Shown: one piece after another, positions 51,515 to 60,278 of the stretch
How positions within the stretch are numbered: position 1 is the first letter of the stretch
Layout: the number at the start of each line of letters is the position of its first letter
Assembly: GCF_001514235.1 (NCBI RefSeq)
Contig: NZ_KQ948926.1
Coordinates: 96,355-160,354 of the forward strand
Direction: 5' to 3'
Length of the DNA stretch: 64,000 bases
Source: Streptomyces caeruleatus
GTDB lineage: Bacteria > Actinomycetota > Actinomycetes > Streptomycetales > Streptomycetaceae
Translations under genes and position numbers: made by a program
The notes under the pieces: model-generated
The model's input: only the letters and a program-made list of their open reading frames with translations
Told to the model about the DNA's origin: nothing
Database searches by the model: none

Positions 51515-53074
51515 ATGACCCAGCCTGCGCCCACCCGACGACAGATCCTCAAGCGCGGTGCGGGAGCAGCCGGGACCGCGGCACTGGCCGTCCCCCTCCT
51601 CAGCGGCACCGCGAAGGCCGCCGAATCCGTGGACGCCGTTGTGATCGGCAGCGGCTACGCCGGTTCGGTGGCGGCGCTGCGGCTCGCCCAGGCCGGAATC
51701 GACTCCGTCGTCCTGGAGCGGGGCAGACGGTGGACCATCACCCCCTCCGGCGACACCTTCGCACCCCAGACCCGCCCGGACGGACGGACATCCTGGCTGT
51801 CCACCACCTCCCCCTTGACCCGGGAACCGGTCAACCTGTTCACGGGCGTCCTGGAGGCATACAAGGGCGGCGGGGTGACGTGTCTGGCAGGCGCCGGAGT
51901 CGGCGGCGGCTCCCTGGTCAACTACGCCGTCATGGAAGCCCCGTCCGAGCGGCTCTTCCGCGAGAGCTTCGGCACCCGGCTCGACCACACCGAGATGGCC
52001 GACATCTGGTACCCCCGGGCGCGCCGGCTGATCGGCGTCGCTCCCATCCCCGACGACGTGCTCGCCTCGCGCCACTACTCCGACGCGCGCGGCTTCCTCA
52101 CCGCCGCACAGCGCGCGGGGCTGGGGACCCGACGGGTCGACATGGCGATCGACTGGCAGACCGTGCGCGCCGAGATCGCGGGTACGGCGGTCCGCTCGGC
52201 GATCGTCGGTGACGCCATGTGGGGTATCAACAGCGGCGCCAAGCGCAGCGTGGACCGCACCGTTCTGGCCGCCGCCGAGGCAACCGGACGCGCCGAGGTG
52301 CTGCCGCTCCACCAGGTGGTGGACATCCGGGCCTTCGGCGACCGCTACGTGATCGACTGCCGGCGCATCGACGAGCAGGGCCGTGAGCTGGCGCGCCCGC
52401 GGTTCACCGCCCGCTACGTCTTCCTGGCCGCCGGCTCGCTGGGCACCACCCGCCTGCTGGTCCGGGCGAAGGCCCGCGGCGACCTGCCGCACCTCAACGA
52501 CCAGGTGGGGCGCAACTGGGGCAGCGGCGGCGACCACCTCGTGGCCCACGCCGGTCTGCCGCTCACCAGCACGGCCCAAGGCGGTCCCGCGCACATCCTC
52601 GCCACCGACTGGGACAACCCGAAGGCACCGGTGAGCCTGCTGAGCTTCCCGCTGGGCTACCCGGCGCTCGGACCGCTCGTGAACACCGCGCTCGCCATGT
52701 CCGTGGCGCCCCCGATCGGCCGGTTCCGCTACCGGGCCCTGAGCGACAGCGCGGAGCTGTACTGGCCCGCCGCCGACCCCCGGATCCTGCGCGTCACCGC
52801 TGCCGTGAAGAGCACCGCGCTGCGGCTGGGCGCCGCCACCGGGCTCGGCCTCGACATCGTGACCCCCTTGCTGACCTCCCACTCCACCGGGGGCGTCGTC
52901 CTGGGCGAGGCCACCGACTCGGCGGGCCAACTGATAGGCCACCGCAACCTGTTCGCGGTGGACAGCTCCCTGCTGCCCGGATCCACCGGCGCCATGCCGC
53001 CGGCACTGACCACCACGGCCCTGGCCGACCGCTCGGTGTCACGGGCCCTGGAACACGTCATCACGACGGGCTGA
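51515..53074 (+). CDS. Tat-exported GMC oxidoreductase related to cholesterol oxidase
   Basis: 519 residues from ATG 51515. Twin-arginine signal TRRQILKRGAGAAG then a hydrophobic stretch to AKAAES. FAD-binding AVVIGSGYAGSVAALRLAQAG, VGGGSLVNYAVM, AAGSLGTTRLLV, and C-terminal AVDSSLLPGSTGAMPPALTT with LADRSVSRAL, all in cholesterol-oxidase order. Two conserved spots differ: the usual HPLGG is HSTGG, and GVNPFVT is GAMPPALT, which loses the Asn that shapes the oxygen/steroid site. So the substrate may be the cluster's own alcohol, not a sterol. Similar enzymes occur in polyene clusters. Confidence 0.88.
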   Translation: MTQPAPTRRQILKRGAGAAGTAALAVPLLSGTAKAAESVDAVVIGSGYAGSVAALRLAQAGIDSVVLERGRRWTITPSGDTFAPQTRPDGRTSWLSTTSPLTREPVNLFTGVLEAYKGGGVTCLAGAGVGGGSLVNYAVMEAPSERLFRESFGTRLDHTEMADIWYPRARRLIGVAPIPDDVLASRHYSDARGFLTAAQRAGLGTRRVDMAIDWQTVRAEIAGTAVRSAIVGDAMWGINSGAKRSVDRTVLAAAEATGRAEVLPLHQVVDIRAFGDRYVIDCRRIDEQGRELARPRFTARYVFLAAGSLGTTRLLVRAKARGDLPHLNDQVGRNWGSGGDHLVAHAGLPLTSTAQGGPAHILATDWDNPKAPVSLLSFPLGYPALGPLVNTALAMSVAPPIGRFRYRALSDSAELYWPAADPRILRVTAAVKSTALRLGAATGLGLDIVTPLLTSHSTGGVVLGEATDSAGQLIGHRNLFAVDSSLLPGSTGAMPPALTTTALADRSVSRALEHVITTG

Positions 53075-53246
53075 ACCACCGACACCGTCACACCGAGGAG
53101 CTGGGATCGCCGGCCCTGCCCCGGCTCGGGCGCCGACGGGCCCTGCACCACGAACCAGGGCGACCTTGGACGACGAACCGGCGTGACAGAGTGAGCCACG
53201 GACCACCCGATGCCCCAACTCGCTTCGCAACCAGAGGAATTCAACT

Positions 53247-54161
53247 GTGACCACGTCCATCATCGTCACTGGCGCCTCCGCCGGGCTGGGGGAGATCACG
53301 GCCGGGGAGCTCGCCGCCGCCGGCCATCACGTGATCCTCGCCTGCCGCAGTCCCGAGCGCGGCGAAGCCACTGCCGAGCGCATCCGGGCCCGTACCCCTG
53401 ACGCCCGTCTGGAGGTGCTCGAACTCGACCTCGCCTCCCTGGAATCGGTCCGTACGGCCGCCGGGAAGCTGCTGGCGGACACCGGCCGGCCGCCCCTGCA
53501 CGGACTGGTCTGCAACGCGGGCATCCAGGTCGTCAACGGAGTGCAGCAGTCGGCCGACGGATACGAACTCACCTTCGCCACCAATCACTTGGGCCACTTC
53601 CTGCTCATCCGGCTGCTCGTCGACCACATCGCGACGCCGGGGCGGATCGTGCTGGTGTCCAGCGAGGTGCACCAGGGCCCGCACAAGTCGATGGGCTTCC
53701 CCGCGCCGCGCTGGCAGCACCCCAAGGCGCTGGCCGACCCGGCGCAGACCGAGCTGGGCGACTCCCCGAAGGCGGGACGCGTCCGCTACGCCACCTCCAA
53801 GCTCGCCAACCTCTATCTGACCTACGAGTTGGCCCGCCGCCTCGACGGACGCGACATCACCGTCAACGCGTTCGACCCCGGCCTGATGCCGCAGACCGGA
53901 CTCGACCGGGACTGGCCGAAGTGGACACAGCGGTCGTACCACGCGATGGCCCCGGTGCTTGTCCGGATCCTGCCGGGCGCCCGCTCCGTGGCCCGCTCCG
54001 GCGGCGACCTGGCCTGGCTGGCCACTTCCCCCGACGTCGCCGGAGTCACCGGGACCTATTTCTCGGGGCGCCGACAGCGCGCGAGCTCGCCGCAGTCACA
54101 GGACGCGTCCCTCGCGGCACAGCTGTGGGAGATCTCGGAGGAACTCGTTGCTGAACGCTGA
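53247..54161 (+). CDS. Short-chain dehydrogenase/reductase
   Basis: 304 residues, retinol-dehydrogenase/protochlorophyllide-reductase-like SDR. NAD(P) site IVTGASAGLGEITAGELAA, an Arg in ACRSPERG favouring NADPH, LVCNAGI, the Ser of IVLVSSEVH and YATSK (Tyr and Lys). GTG 53247 follows GAGGAATTCAAC. It overlaps the thioesterase gene by 14 bp. It could reduce the aldehyde released by the PKS reductase domain or act on a keto group; the choice is inference. Confidence 0.9.
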   Translation: MTTSIIVTGASAGLGEITAGELAAAGHHVILACRSPERGEATAERIRARTPDARLEVLELDLASLESVRTAAGKLLADTGRPPLHGLVCNAGIQVVNGVQQSADGYELTFATNHLGHFLLIRLLVDHIATPGRIVLVSSEVHQGPHKSMGFPAPRWQHPKALADPAQTELGDSPKAGRVRYATSKLANLYLTYELARRLDGRDITVNAFDPGLMPQTGLDRDWPKWTQRSYHAMAPVLVRILPGARSVARSGGDLAWLATSPDVAGVTGTYFSGRRQRASSPQSQDASLAAQLWEISEELVAER

Positions 54162-54927
54162 GCGCACCCGGAACGGGCCGGCCGGCTGGATCAAGCGCTT
54201 CCACCCCTCCCCCTCGGCTGCCGTACGGCTGGTGTGCTTTCCGCACGCGGGCGGATCGGCCGGCGCGTACCTGAAGCTCTCCGCACTGTTGCGGCCCGAG
54301 GTCGAGGTCCTGGCCCTGCAGTACCCGGGGCGGCAGGACCGCTCCGCCGAGACGCCGCTGCGCGACCTGCACGCGCTCGCGGACCGGGCGAGCGAGGCCG
54401 TCGCCGCCTGCGACACCGGCCCCTGCGTCCTGTTCGGACACAGCATGGGGGCCATCGTCGCCTACGAGGTCGCCGCCCGCCTGGAAGCCCGCGGCGCGGG
54501 CCCCCTGGGAGTGGTCGCCTCCGGCAGCCCCGCTCCCTCCGCGCCTCGGGAGCAGACGGTCCACCACCTCGATGACACCGCGCTCCTGGCTGAGCTCAGG
54601 CGGCTGGCGGGCACCGACCCGCGGGTTCTCGCACAGGAGGACCTGATGAGGCTGACGCTGCCCGCGGTGCGCGCCGACTACGCGGCGCTCGAGACATACG
54701 TCCACCCGCGGGGACAGCGGCTCAACTGCCCCGTCAGAGTCGTGGTCGGCGACCGGGACCCCCTGGTGAGTCCGAGGGAGGCCCACTCCTGGGCGGAGCA
54801 CACCGACGGCGGCCTCGACGTACGGGTGCTGCCCGGCGGGCACTTCTATCTCCAGGAGCAGCAGGAAGAGGTGGCGGACCTCACCCGCACCTGGATCGGC
54901 GCCCTGTCCACGGCGCGAAACCTCTGA
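54148..54927 (+). CDS. Type II thioesterase
   Basis: 259 residues from TTG 54148, chosen because GGAGGA sits 5 bases upstream and no ATG or GTG is available. Alpha/beta hydrolase of the GrsT type: VRLVCFPHAGGSAGAYLKL, nucleophile elbow LFGHSMGAIVAYE, Asp in VVVGDRDPLVSP and His in LPGGHFYLQEQQ. Such enzymes clear stalled or mis-primed acyl groups from PKS carrier proteins. It is the last gene of the island on this side and is coupled to the SDR. Confidence 0.93.
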   Translation: MLNAERTRNGPAGWIKRFHPSPSAAVRLVCFPHAGGSAGAYLKLSALLRPEVEVLALQYPGRQDRSAETPLRDLHALADRASEAVAACDTGPCVLFGHSMGAIVAYEVAARLEARGAGPLGVVASGSPAPSAPREQTVHHLDDTALLAELRRLAGTDPRVLAQEDLMRLTLPAVRADYAALETYVHPRGQRLNCPVRVVVGDRDPLVSPREAHSWAEHTDGGLDVRVLPGGHFYLQEQQEEVADLTRTWIGALSTARNL

Positions 54928-54955
54928 GCACAGCCGCGGACGACTGCGTACGCCA

Positions 54956-54990
54956 CTGAGGGCGCCCCCTGTGAAAGGGGGCGCCCTCAG
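54956..54990. terminator. Strong bidirectional terminator at the right edge of the cluster
   Basis: A perfect 14-bp stem CTGAGGGCGCCCCC and complement with a 7-nt loop, between the thioesterase and the convergent gene at 55028. It marks the cluster boundary. Confidence 0.85.
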
Positions 54991-55027
54991 CTTTGTGCGC
55001 GGCTCCCGGAACGGGCTTACGGGGTGC

Positions 55028-56392
55028 TCAGTCGGTCATGTAGTTGTGCAACCCGGGAATGTGCAGGGTCCCACCGAACTGGCCTGCCTGGACGACCTTC
55101 ACATGGGTGAAGTAGATCAGCGGGATGTTCAGCGGCGGCGGATTGTCCGGGCTGAACGTGATCGGGATCAGGCCGAGCAGGTTGCCGGAGATGCTCTCCG
55201 TGTACATCACCGTGGCGCCGTCGCGGAACGTGGACGTCGAGCCCCGCGCCGCCTGCACGTGGTAGGTCTTGCCGGACTGCTTGTCCTTCACCGTCTGGTG
55301 CAGGTCCCCGATGTCGATTCCGTCGGAGACGACGTACTTCAACACCCTCTTGGTCTTGCCGCTCGCCGTCTTCACCGTGACGATGCCCTTGTAGTCGGCG
55401 CCCCTCAGCAGCAGCGAGCTGGCGTCCAGGTACCACGGCTCGTCGGGCAGCGGCACGGGGTTGTCGACGCCGCCCTCCTCGTCCGTGGCGACCGGGCAGT
55501 TCTCCGGGTCCGCACTGGAGCTCGCGGACGGGCTCGGCGTGGCGGTGACCTCGTCGGCCGCCTCCTTGGCCGCCTCGGTGGTGTCCTGCACCGTGTCGGA
55601 CGCCTTGCCGGTGGCCTCCTCGACGGTGTCCTTCACCGTGTCGGTGGCCTTCTCGGCGGTGTCCTTGACCGGGTCGGAGTCCTTGGAGGTGTCCGTACCG
55701 GCGTCGGAGGAGCCGTCGGACGCCTCCTCGCTCGCGCTCGCGGAGGGCGTCGGCGTCGGGCTCGCGGACTCCTCGGAGGCGTTGCCGCCCGTGAAGACGT
55801 CCTCGATGGCGTCGCCGATGTTCTCCAGCAGGTTGCCGCCGCTCTCGGACGGCGAGGGGGACGCCGTGGCCGTGTCGCCGGACTGGGCCTCGCTCGACTT
55901 GCTGGGCGAAGGCGTCGGCGTGGGCTCGGCCGCCTCGTCGGAACCTGAATCCGACGAGGAGGAGTCGCCCGCGGAGTCCGAGGAACCGCCCGTACCGGAG
56001 GACTCCGAGGAACCCGAGGAGTCGGAGGAGTCCTCGCCCGCGGACGCCGACGGGGTCGGCTCGGCCGTGTCGTCGTCCGTGGACTCACTGGCGCTCGGGG
56101 ACGGGGACGCCGAGGCGTCGTCCTCCAGAGCCGCCACGCAGTCCTTGTACTCGTCCGCCGTGAGGCTGTTGGACGTCGGCTTGGTGGCGTTGTCGCTGTC
56201 GGCCTGGGCGAGCGTCGGTGTGAACCCCATTCCCATGAGGACCGCGGTGGGCATCGCCGCCAGGGCTATCGCCTTGCCGGCCGGCATGTGGAACCTGGTG
56301 AACAGCGGCTTCTTGGGTGCCGCGTGTCGCGGCCCGGTTCTCACACGGGACTTGTCCACCTCAGTCCCGTGGGTCACCTCGTCAGCCGGCAC
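55028..56392 (-). CDS. Predicted exported protein with a long acidic Ser/Pro linker
   Basis: 454 residues from GTG 56392, which follows GGGAGGCACA and lies 11 bases inside the upstream gene. A basic N-terminus (PRHAAPKKPLFTRFHMPAGK) precedes a hydrophobic segment ending TLAQADSD, a likely signal peptide or anchor. Residues about 95-325 are low-complexity, Ser/Asp/Glu/Thr/Pro-rich with PTPSPS and KDTAEKATDTVKD repeats. The C-terminal 130 residues (PWYLDASSLLLRGADYKGIV to LHIPGLHNYMTD) form the only globular part. I know close relatives only by an old hydrogenase-expression label, which nothing here supports. It is third in an operon with DUF6230 and DUF6114 proteins and is probably surface-associated. 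Confidence 0.75.
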   Translation of the reverse strand: MPADEVTHGTEVDKSRVRTGPRHAAPKKPLFTRFHMPAGKAIALAAMPTAVLMGMGFTPTLAQADSDNATKPTSNSLTADEYKDCVAALEDDASASPSPSASESTDDDTAEPTPSASAGEDSSDSSGSSESSGTGGSSDSAGDSSSSDSGSDEAAEPTPTPSPSKSSEAQSGDTATASPSPSESGGNLLENIGDAIEDVFTGGNASEESASPTPTPSASASEEASDGSSDAGTDTSKDSDPVKDTAEKATDTVKDTVEEATGKASDTVQDTTEAAKEAADEVTATPSPSASSSADPENCPVATDEEGGVDNPVPLPDEPWYLDASSLLLRGADYKGIVTVKTASGKTKRVLKYVVSDGIDIGDLHQTVKDKQSGKTYHVQAARGSTSTFRDGATVMYTESISGNLLGLIPITFSPDNPPPLNIPLIYFTHVKVVQAGQFGGTLHIPGLHNYMTD

Positions 56393-56966
56393 TGTGCCTC
56401 CCGTTCGCCCCGTTCGCCGGGCTCGTTCCTGACAGATCGTTCGGCTTGCCCCACGCGTCCGTGTCCTGAACGGGCTTGAGGACCGTGGTGTCGGGGTCCC
56501 GGCCCTCAGGAGCGCCACCCGCTCCCGTCCCGTCCTGCGCCACCGCCTCCGAGTCGGGCGGCGTGCCCGGGACCCACGACACGGCCATCGCTCCGCCGAT
56601 GAGGGCGAAGAGGAAGCCGATGAGGAAGCCACCGAGGTTGGACAGCGGGATGGAGACGAGCGCCAGCAGGATCGCCGCGACGCCCGCGAAGGTGCGGACG
56701 TGCTTCTGGAACCACAGAGTGAAGCCCAGGACGACGAGCAGCACACCGATGATCAGGGAGCTGGAGCCCCCCGCGGTCTGCATCGCCAGCGTCAGATGGC
56801 CGATCTGCAGGTTCGCGTACGGGAAGTAGGCGATCGGGAGTCCGCCGAACATGACGAACAGACCGGCCCAGAACGGCCTCGTGCCCCGCCAGGCCCGGAA
56901 GTTCCGCCGAAAGACCCGGAGGTAGTGCTCGTCATGGCCGGGCGCGGCAGGAGTCTCGGCGCTCAT
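56382..56966 (-). CDS. DUF6114-type membrane protein
   Basis: 194 residues from ATG 56966 (GGGAG 9 bases upstream). A short cytoplasmic N-terminus contains FRRNFRAWRGTRPFWAGLFV, then four hydrophobic segments between about residues 30 and 135 (for example SLIIGVLLVVLGFTLWF and FLIGFLFALIGGAMAVSW), then a hydrophilic Gly/Asp-rich tail. It lies between the DUF6230 gene and the exported acidic protein, with the next gene overlapping it by 11 bp. The trio is likely to work together at the membrane; function unknown. Confidence 0.8.
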   Translation of the reverse strand: MSAETPAAPGHDEHYLRVFRRNFRAWRGTRPFWAGLFVMFGGLPIAYFPYANLQIGHLTLAMQTAGGSSSLIIGVLLVVLGFTLWFQKHVRTFAGVAAILLALVSIPLSNLGGFLIGFLFALIGGAMAVSWVPGTPPDSEAVAQDGTGAGGAPEGRDPDTTVLKPVQDTDAWGKPNDLSGTSPANGANGRHSAG

Positions 56967-57064
56967 CGAAAACAGCTCCCTGGTACGGCGTTGCTGTGAT
57001 GGTGGTGCGGTGTAGGTGGGTTGTGGTGCCTGTGACCACTTGTGAAGAAAGCGGGCGGAGAGTG

Positions 57065-57099
57065 GACGGGCGGGGGCGCCATCGGCTCCCCCGCCCGTC
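57065..57099 (-). terminator. Intercistronic hairpin between DUF6230 and DUF6114 genes
   Basis: A perfect 12-bp stem GACGGGCGGGGG with its complement and an 11-nt loop, 10 bp after the DUF6230 stop. It could terminate most transcripts and leave lower expression of the two downstream genes. Confidence 0.6.
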
Positions 57100-57108
57100 A
57101 GTGAGTGC

Positions 57109-57747
57109 TTAGTAGCACTCCTTGACACCCGTCGACAGCGACATCTTCAGACCGCTGAGCTTGAAGGTTCCGGCGGTGGTCGCCCACGCCGTCTGCTTCA
57201 CGCCGACCAGCGTGGCCTTGTCGGCCTGCTGGGCGAAGCCGAAGGGGTTGGCCTGCTCGCCGCCACCCTTCATGCCCGGACCCTTGCTGGCGTCCTTGGC
57301 GGCCACACCGATGTCGATGTTCTCGAACGTGGCGTCGGCCTCGAGGTCGGCCACGTCGATGTACAGGTTCTTGGCCTCGACCGGCTTCTTCGGGTCTTCA
57401 CCCGCCCGCAGGATCAGGCTGACACTCCCGAGGATCGGGATGTCGGGGGTGACCACGGACTGGCACAGGTTGTTGATCGTCGCGGTCTGGAACCCCGAGA
57501 CGGCGACGGGGTGAACCGTCTTCTTGCCGGAGAGCGTGTAGCCCTCGTCAAGAGCGCCGTACTGCGAGAAACCGTTACCGACGAGTTTGTCGGTCGTGAC
57601 CTTGAACGACTGGCCGGAGACACTGAACGACGCGGCGAGAGCGCCCTGCGCGAGGGCGACACCTATCGCAGCCGTGGCGGCGACGCTGGGCACCATGACC
57701 ACAGCGAACCGCTTCCATCTGGTCCCGCCACGCACCTGGGACTCCAT
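57109..57747 (-). CDS. DUF6230-type exported protein
   Basis: 212 residues from ATG 57747, which follows AAGGAGGAAAT, an excellent ribosome-binding site. The N-terminus KRFAVVMVPSVAATAAIGVALAQGALAASF looks like a signal peptide or anchor. The rest is a beta-rich region (SFSVSGQSFKVTTDKLVGNG; ADLEADATFENIDIGVAAKD; AWATTAGTFKLSGLKMSLS) with two cysteines (NNLCQS, VKECY) that could form a disulfide. First gene of the operon. No enzymatic motif is seen. Confidence 0.8.
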   Translation of the reverse strand: MESQVRGGTRWKRFAVVMVPSVAATAAIGVALAQGALAASFSVSGQSFKVTTDKLVGNGFSQYGALDEGYTLSGKKTVHPVAVSGFQTATINNLCQSVVTPDIPILGSVSLILRAGEDPKKPVEAKNLYIDVADLEADATFENIDIGVAAKDASKGPGMKGGGEQANPFGFAQQADKATLVGVKQTAWATTAGTFKLSGLKMSLSTGVKECY

Positions 57748-58411
57748 ATTTCCTCCTTCTCGGACGTACATCTCCTGGCCTCGACCGAACTTTTCGAAGT
57801 CGACGGCTCGGCCGGGCAGGGATGGGAGAAGTGCTACGTCCTCGGGAAGGAGAGCGCCTGCGATCGGTGGCGCGAACCGCGCCCGAACAACCGGCGATCA
57901 CCCCCGAGCGACAACCACTGGTCGCGCCTGACACGCATCACGCACAACCTTGCTGGACAGGCTTCGCCGGATGAGCGAAGACCCCCCTGTCCAAGAGCCG
58001 GCGCCACTGCCGCCGACTCTGCTCGGTGGGGACCCAGGAACTCCCGTGACCCGACCGGCTGTCGGGGTACGGGAATGGACCGAGCGTGGCCGATCGTGGT
58101 GCATTCTCGCCGCCCGCACAAGGGGCTTCGTTACTCGGTAGTAACGGCGGGATAACCGAACAACGACCCGCCGGTCTCGGACAGCGACTCAGGGTGGTGT
58201 CCAGTGGCCGGACAAGTCCATTAATCACCGGACAGAATCCGACAGAACGACGCCTCCGACTTACCCGCAGTAACTGCGGCCGCGATTACCAAGATTTGGT
58301 AAAGCGCGGCCGCAATGATGCTCTGTCAGCAAAATCCTTCACTCGGGCAACACGCGCCGATGCGTTTAGTGACTGGTCAGAACGGGGTCGCCGCCCCGCC
58401 CCGGGGCCCGG
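57748..58411. other. Intergenic region with two operator-like palindromes
   Basis: 664 bp without a convincing gene. It should hold the promoter of the DUF6230 operon and the 3' end of the thioredoxin transcript. CGTTACT-cggt-AGTAACG (58129-58146) is a TetR-like dyad. At 58275-58314 a 40-bp dyad nests TTACCAA-gat-TTGGTAA inside TGCGGCCGCG and CGCGGCCGCA arms. The nested element could be a terminator for the thioredoxin gene or a regulator site. Confidence 0.55.
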
Positions 58412-59389
58412 TCAGAACAGCGCACGCGCCAGGGCCCGGCGCGCCGCCGCGACCCGCGGGTCCTCGCCGCCGACGACCTCGAACAGCTCCAGCAGCCGAA
58501 GTCGTACGGCATCCCGGTCGTCACCCACCGTGCGCGCGACCGTGTCGATGAGCCGCCCGAAGGCGTCCTCGACATGTCCGCCCACCAGATCCAGGTCGGC
58601 GGCGGCGATCTGCGCGCTCACGTCGGCGGGCTTGTCGGCGGCGTCCTTGCGCACCTGCTGCGGGTCGAGACCCTGCACGCGCTGGAGCAACTCGGCCTGC
58701 GCGAGCCCGAGTTTGGCCTCCATGTTGGCCGGGTCCGCACTCAGTACGTTCTTGTACGCCTGGACCGCGCCGGCCAAGTCCCCCGCGTCCAGGGCCTGCA
58801 CCGCGGCCTCCAGCAACGCGTCGTACGGGCCGACCGGTTCGGCGGGAGCGGACTGGGCGCCGCCGCCGGGCTCGGCGTCGGGGTCGACGGCGAGGCCGGT
58901 CAGACCGAACCGCTGCTCGGCTACGGTGACGAGCTGGTCCAGCGTCTCGCGGATCTGCGCCTCACCGGCCGCCCCCTGGAAGAGCGGCAGCGCCTGCCCG
59001 GCGACGACGGCGAACACGGCGGGAATGCCCTGCACGCCGAACTGCTGCATCAGCATCTGGTTGGCGTCGACGTCGATCTTCGCGAGGAGGAAGCGGCCGT
59101 TGTACTCGACGGCGAGCCGCTCCAGTACCGGGCTCAGCTGCTTGCAGGGCTGGCACCACTCGGCCCAGAAGTCGATGACGACGGGCACCTCGGCGGACCG
59201 CTGAAGGACCTCCCGCTCGAACCCCGCCTCATCGACGTCGATGACGAGGTCGGCGGGCGAGATGGCCCCTCCCCCGCCCTGCCGGGCGGCCTCGGCACGC
59301 ACCTGCTCCGCCTTCGCCTTGGCCTCCTGGGCCGCCTTCACCGCGGCGAGGTCGACGACTCCGCTCATGGACATGTTCCGTGGCTGCAT
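58412..59389 (-). CDS. Thioredoxin-TPR protein (CnoX/YbbN-like)
   Basis: 325 residues from ATG 59389 (GGGAGGAT upstream). After an Ala/Lys/Glu-rich leader comes a thioredoxin domain (PVVIDFWAEWCQPCKQLSP, CQPC active site; GIPAVFAVV cis-Pro), then C-terminal TPR-like repeats (YDALLEAAVQALDAGDLAGAVQAYKNVLSADPANMEAKLGLAQAEL). This layout matches the E. coli YbbN/CnoX redox chaperone family. Here both cysteines are kept, so it may retain reductase activity. Confidence 0.9.
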   Translation of the reverse strand: MQPRNMSMSGVVDLAAVKAAQEAKAKAEQVRAEAARQGGGGAISPADLVIDVDEAGFEREVLQRSAEVPVVIDFWAEWCQPCKQLSPVLERLAVEYNGRFLLAKIDVDANQMLMQQFGVQGIPAVFAVVAGQALPLFQGAAGEAQIRETLDQLVTVAEQRFGLTGLAVDPDAEPGGGAQSAPAEPVGPYDALLEAAVQALDAGDLAGAVQAYKNVLSADPANMEAKLGLAQAELLQRVQGLDPQQVRKDAADKPADVSAQIAAADLDLVGGHVEDAFGRLIDTVARTVGDDRDAVRLRLLELFEVVGGEDPRVAAARRALARALF

Positions 59390-59502
59390 GCGTCTATCCT
59401 CCCCCGTCCGGCGCGCACTGTGAAAAGCGGTGTGAAAGCCGGGCCCCGCCCGGCCATGATGTCGACGCCGGGTCCCCACCCCACGTCAGTGGTCGTCGCT
59501 TT

Positions 59503-59519
59503 CGCTACGAGACGTAGCG
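59503..59519 (+). promoter_or_regulatory. Operator-like palindrome upstream of tetR
   Basis: A perfect dyad CGCTACG-aga-CGTAGCG about 95 bp before the TetR ATG, in the gap between the divergent thioredoxin and tetR genes. A second, shorter dyad ATCCCC/GGGGAT at 59581-59601 lies just before the start. Either could be the autoregulatory site. Confidence 0.5.
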
Positions 59520-59612
59520 TAATGGCATCGAGTGCCTCCGGAACACCACCCCCCGGTGATCTCCCTCACGACCACACAGAATCCCCGGATATCGCGGGGA
59601 TATGGTCGGAGG

Positions 59613-60248
59613 ATGCAGAGCCGCACCCCCGCCACCCGCCCCGGCCGCCCGCGCAGCGCGGCCGCGGCCACGGCGATCCTGGCGGCGACGCGGGAGGCTC
59701 TGGTCGACCTGGGCTGGTCGAAGCTCACCCTGGGAGACGTCGCGGCGCGCGCGGGGGTAGCGAAAACGACCATTTATCGACGCTGGCCCGGCAAGAACGA
59801 GCTGGTGGTCGACGCGGTGGCGGAGCTCTTCGACGAACTGGAGCTTCCCGACCGGGGCTCCCTGGCCGCCGACATCGAGGGCGTGGTCCTCCAGTTCGCG
59901 ACGATCCTGGACCGCCCCGAGGCGAGAAGCGGCCTGATGGCGGTGGTGGCGGAGTCGACGCGGGACGAGGCGCTCAGGGAACGCATCCGCGAGTCGATCG
60001 TCGAACGCCAGAAACGGCTCGTCCTCCAGGGCCGGACCCGCGCCCAGACCCGCGGCGAGCTGCCACCCGAGTCCGATTCCAAGGACGCGGCCCGCACCGC
60101 CGACCTCGTCTTCGACGTCGTCGCCGGCGCGGTCGTCCACCGCACCCTGGTCAGCGGCCGCCCCGCCGACGAGGAGTGGGTACGCGGCTTCACCCAGGTC
60201 CTGCTGCTGGGCCTGCGGGGAGCGGCCGCGCTCCCCGCCGATCCCTGA
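59613..60248 (+). CDS. TetR-family transcriptional regulator
   Basis: 211 residues from ATG 59613. N-terminal HTH: AILAATREALVDLGWSKLTL then GDVAARAGVAKTTIYRRWPG. The C-terminal ligand domain includes VLQFATILDRPEARSGLMAVVAES and FTQVLLLGL, a TetR_C type common in Streptomyces. GGAGG directly abuts the ATG, so the true start could be slightly downstream or the message leaderless. Convergent with icmA. Targets unknown. Confidence 0.9.
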   Translation: MQSRTPATRPGRPRSAAAATAILAATREALVDLGWSKLTLGDVAARAGVAKTTIYRRWPGKNELVVDAVAELFDELELPDRGSLAADIEGVVLQFATILDRPEARSGLMAVVAESTRDEALRERIRESIVERQKRLVLQGRTRAQTRGELPPESDSKDAARTADLVFDVVAGAVVHRTLVSGRPADEEWVRGFTQVLLLGLRGAAALPADP

Positions 60249-60278
60249 GGGGGTCGGCAGGGAGGGAGGGCGGGCGGC

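Noticed and set aside
55028..56392. Hydrogenase expression/HypF function for the acidic exported protein
   Set aside because: No HypF motifs (acylphosphatase, zinc fingers, carbamoyltransferase) and no hydrogenase genes nearby.
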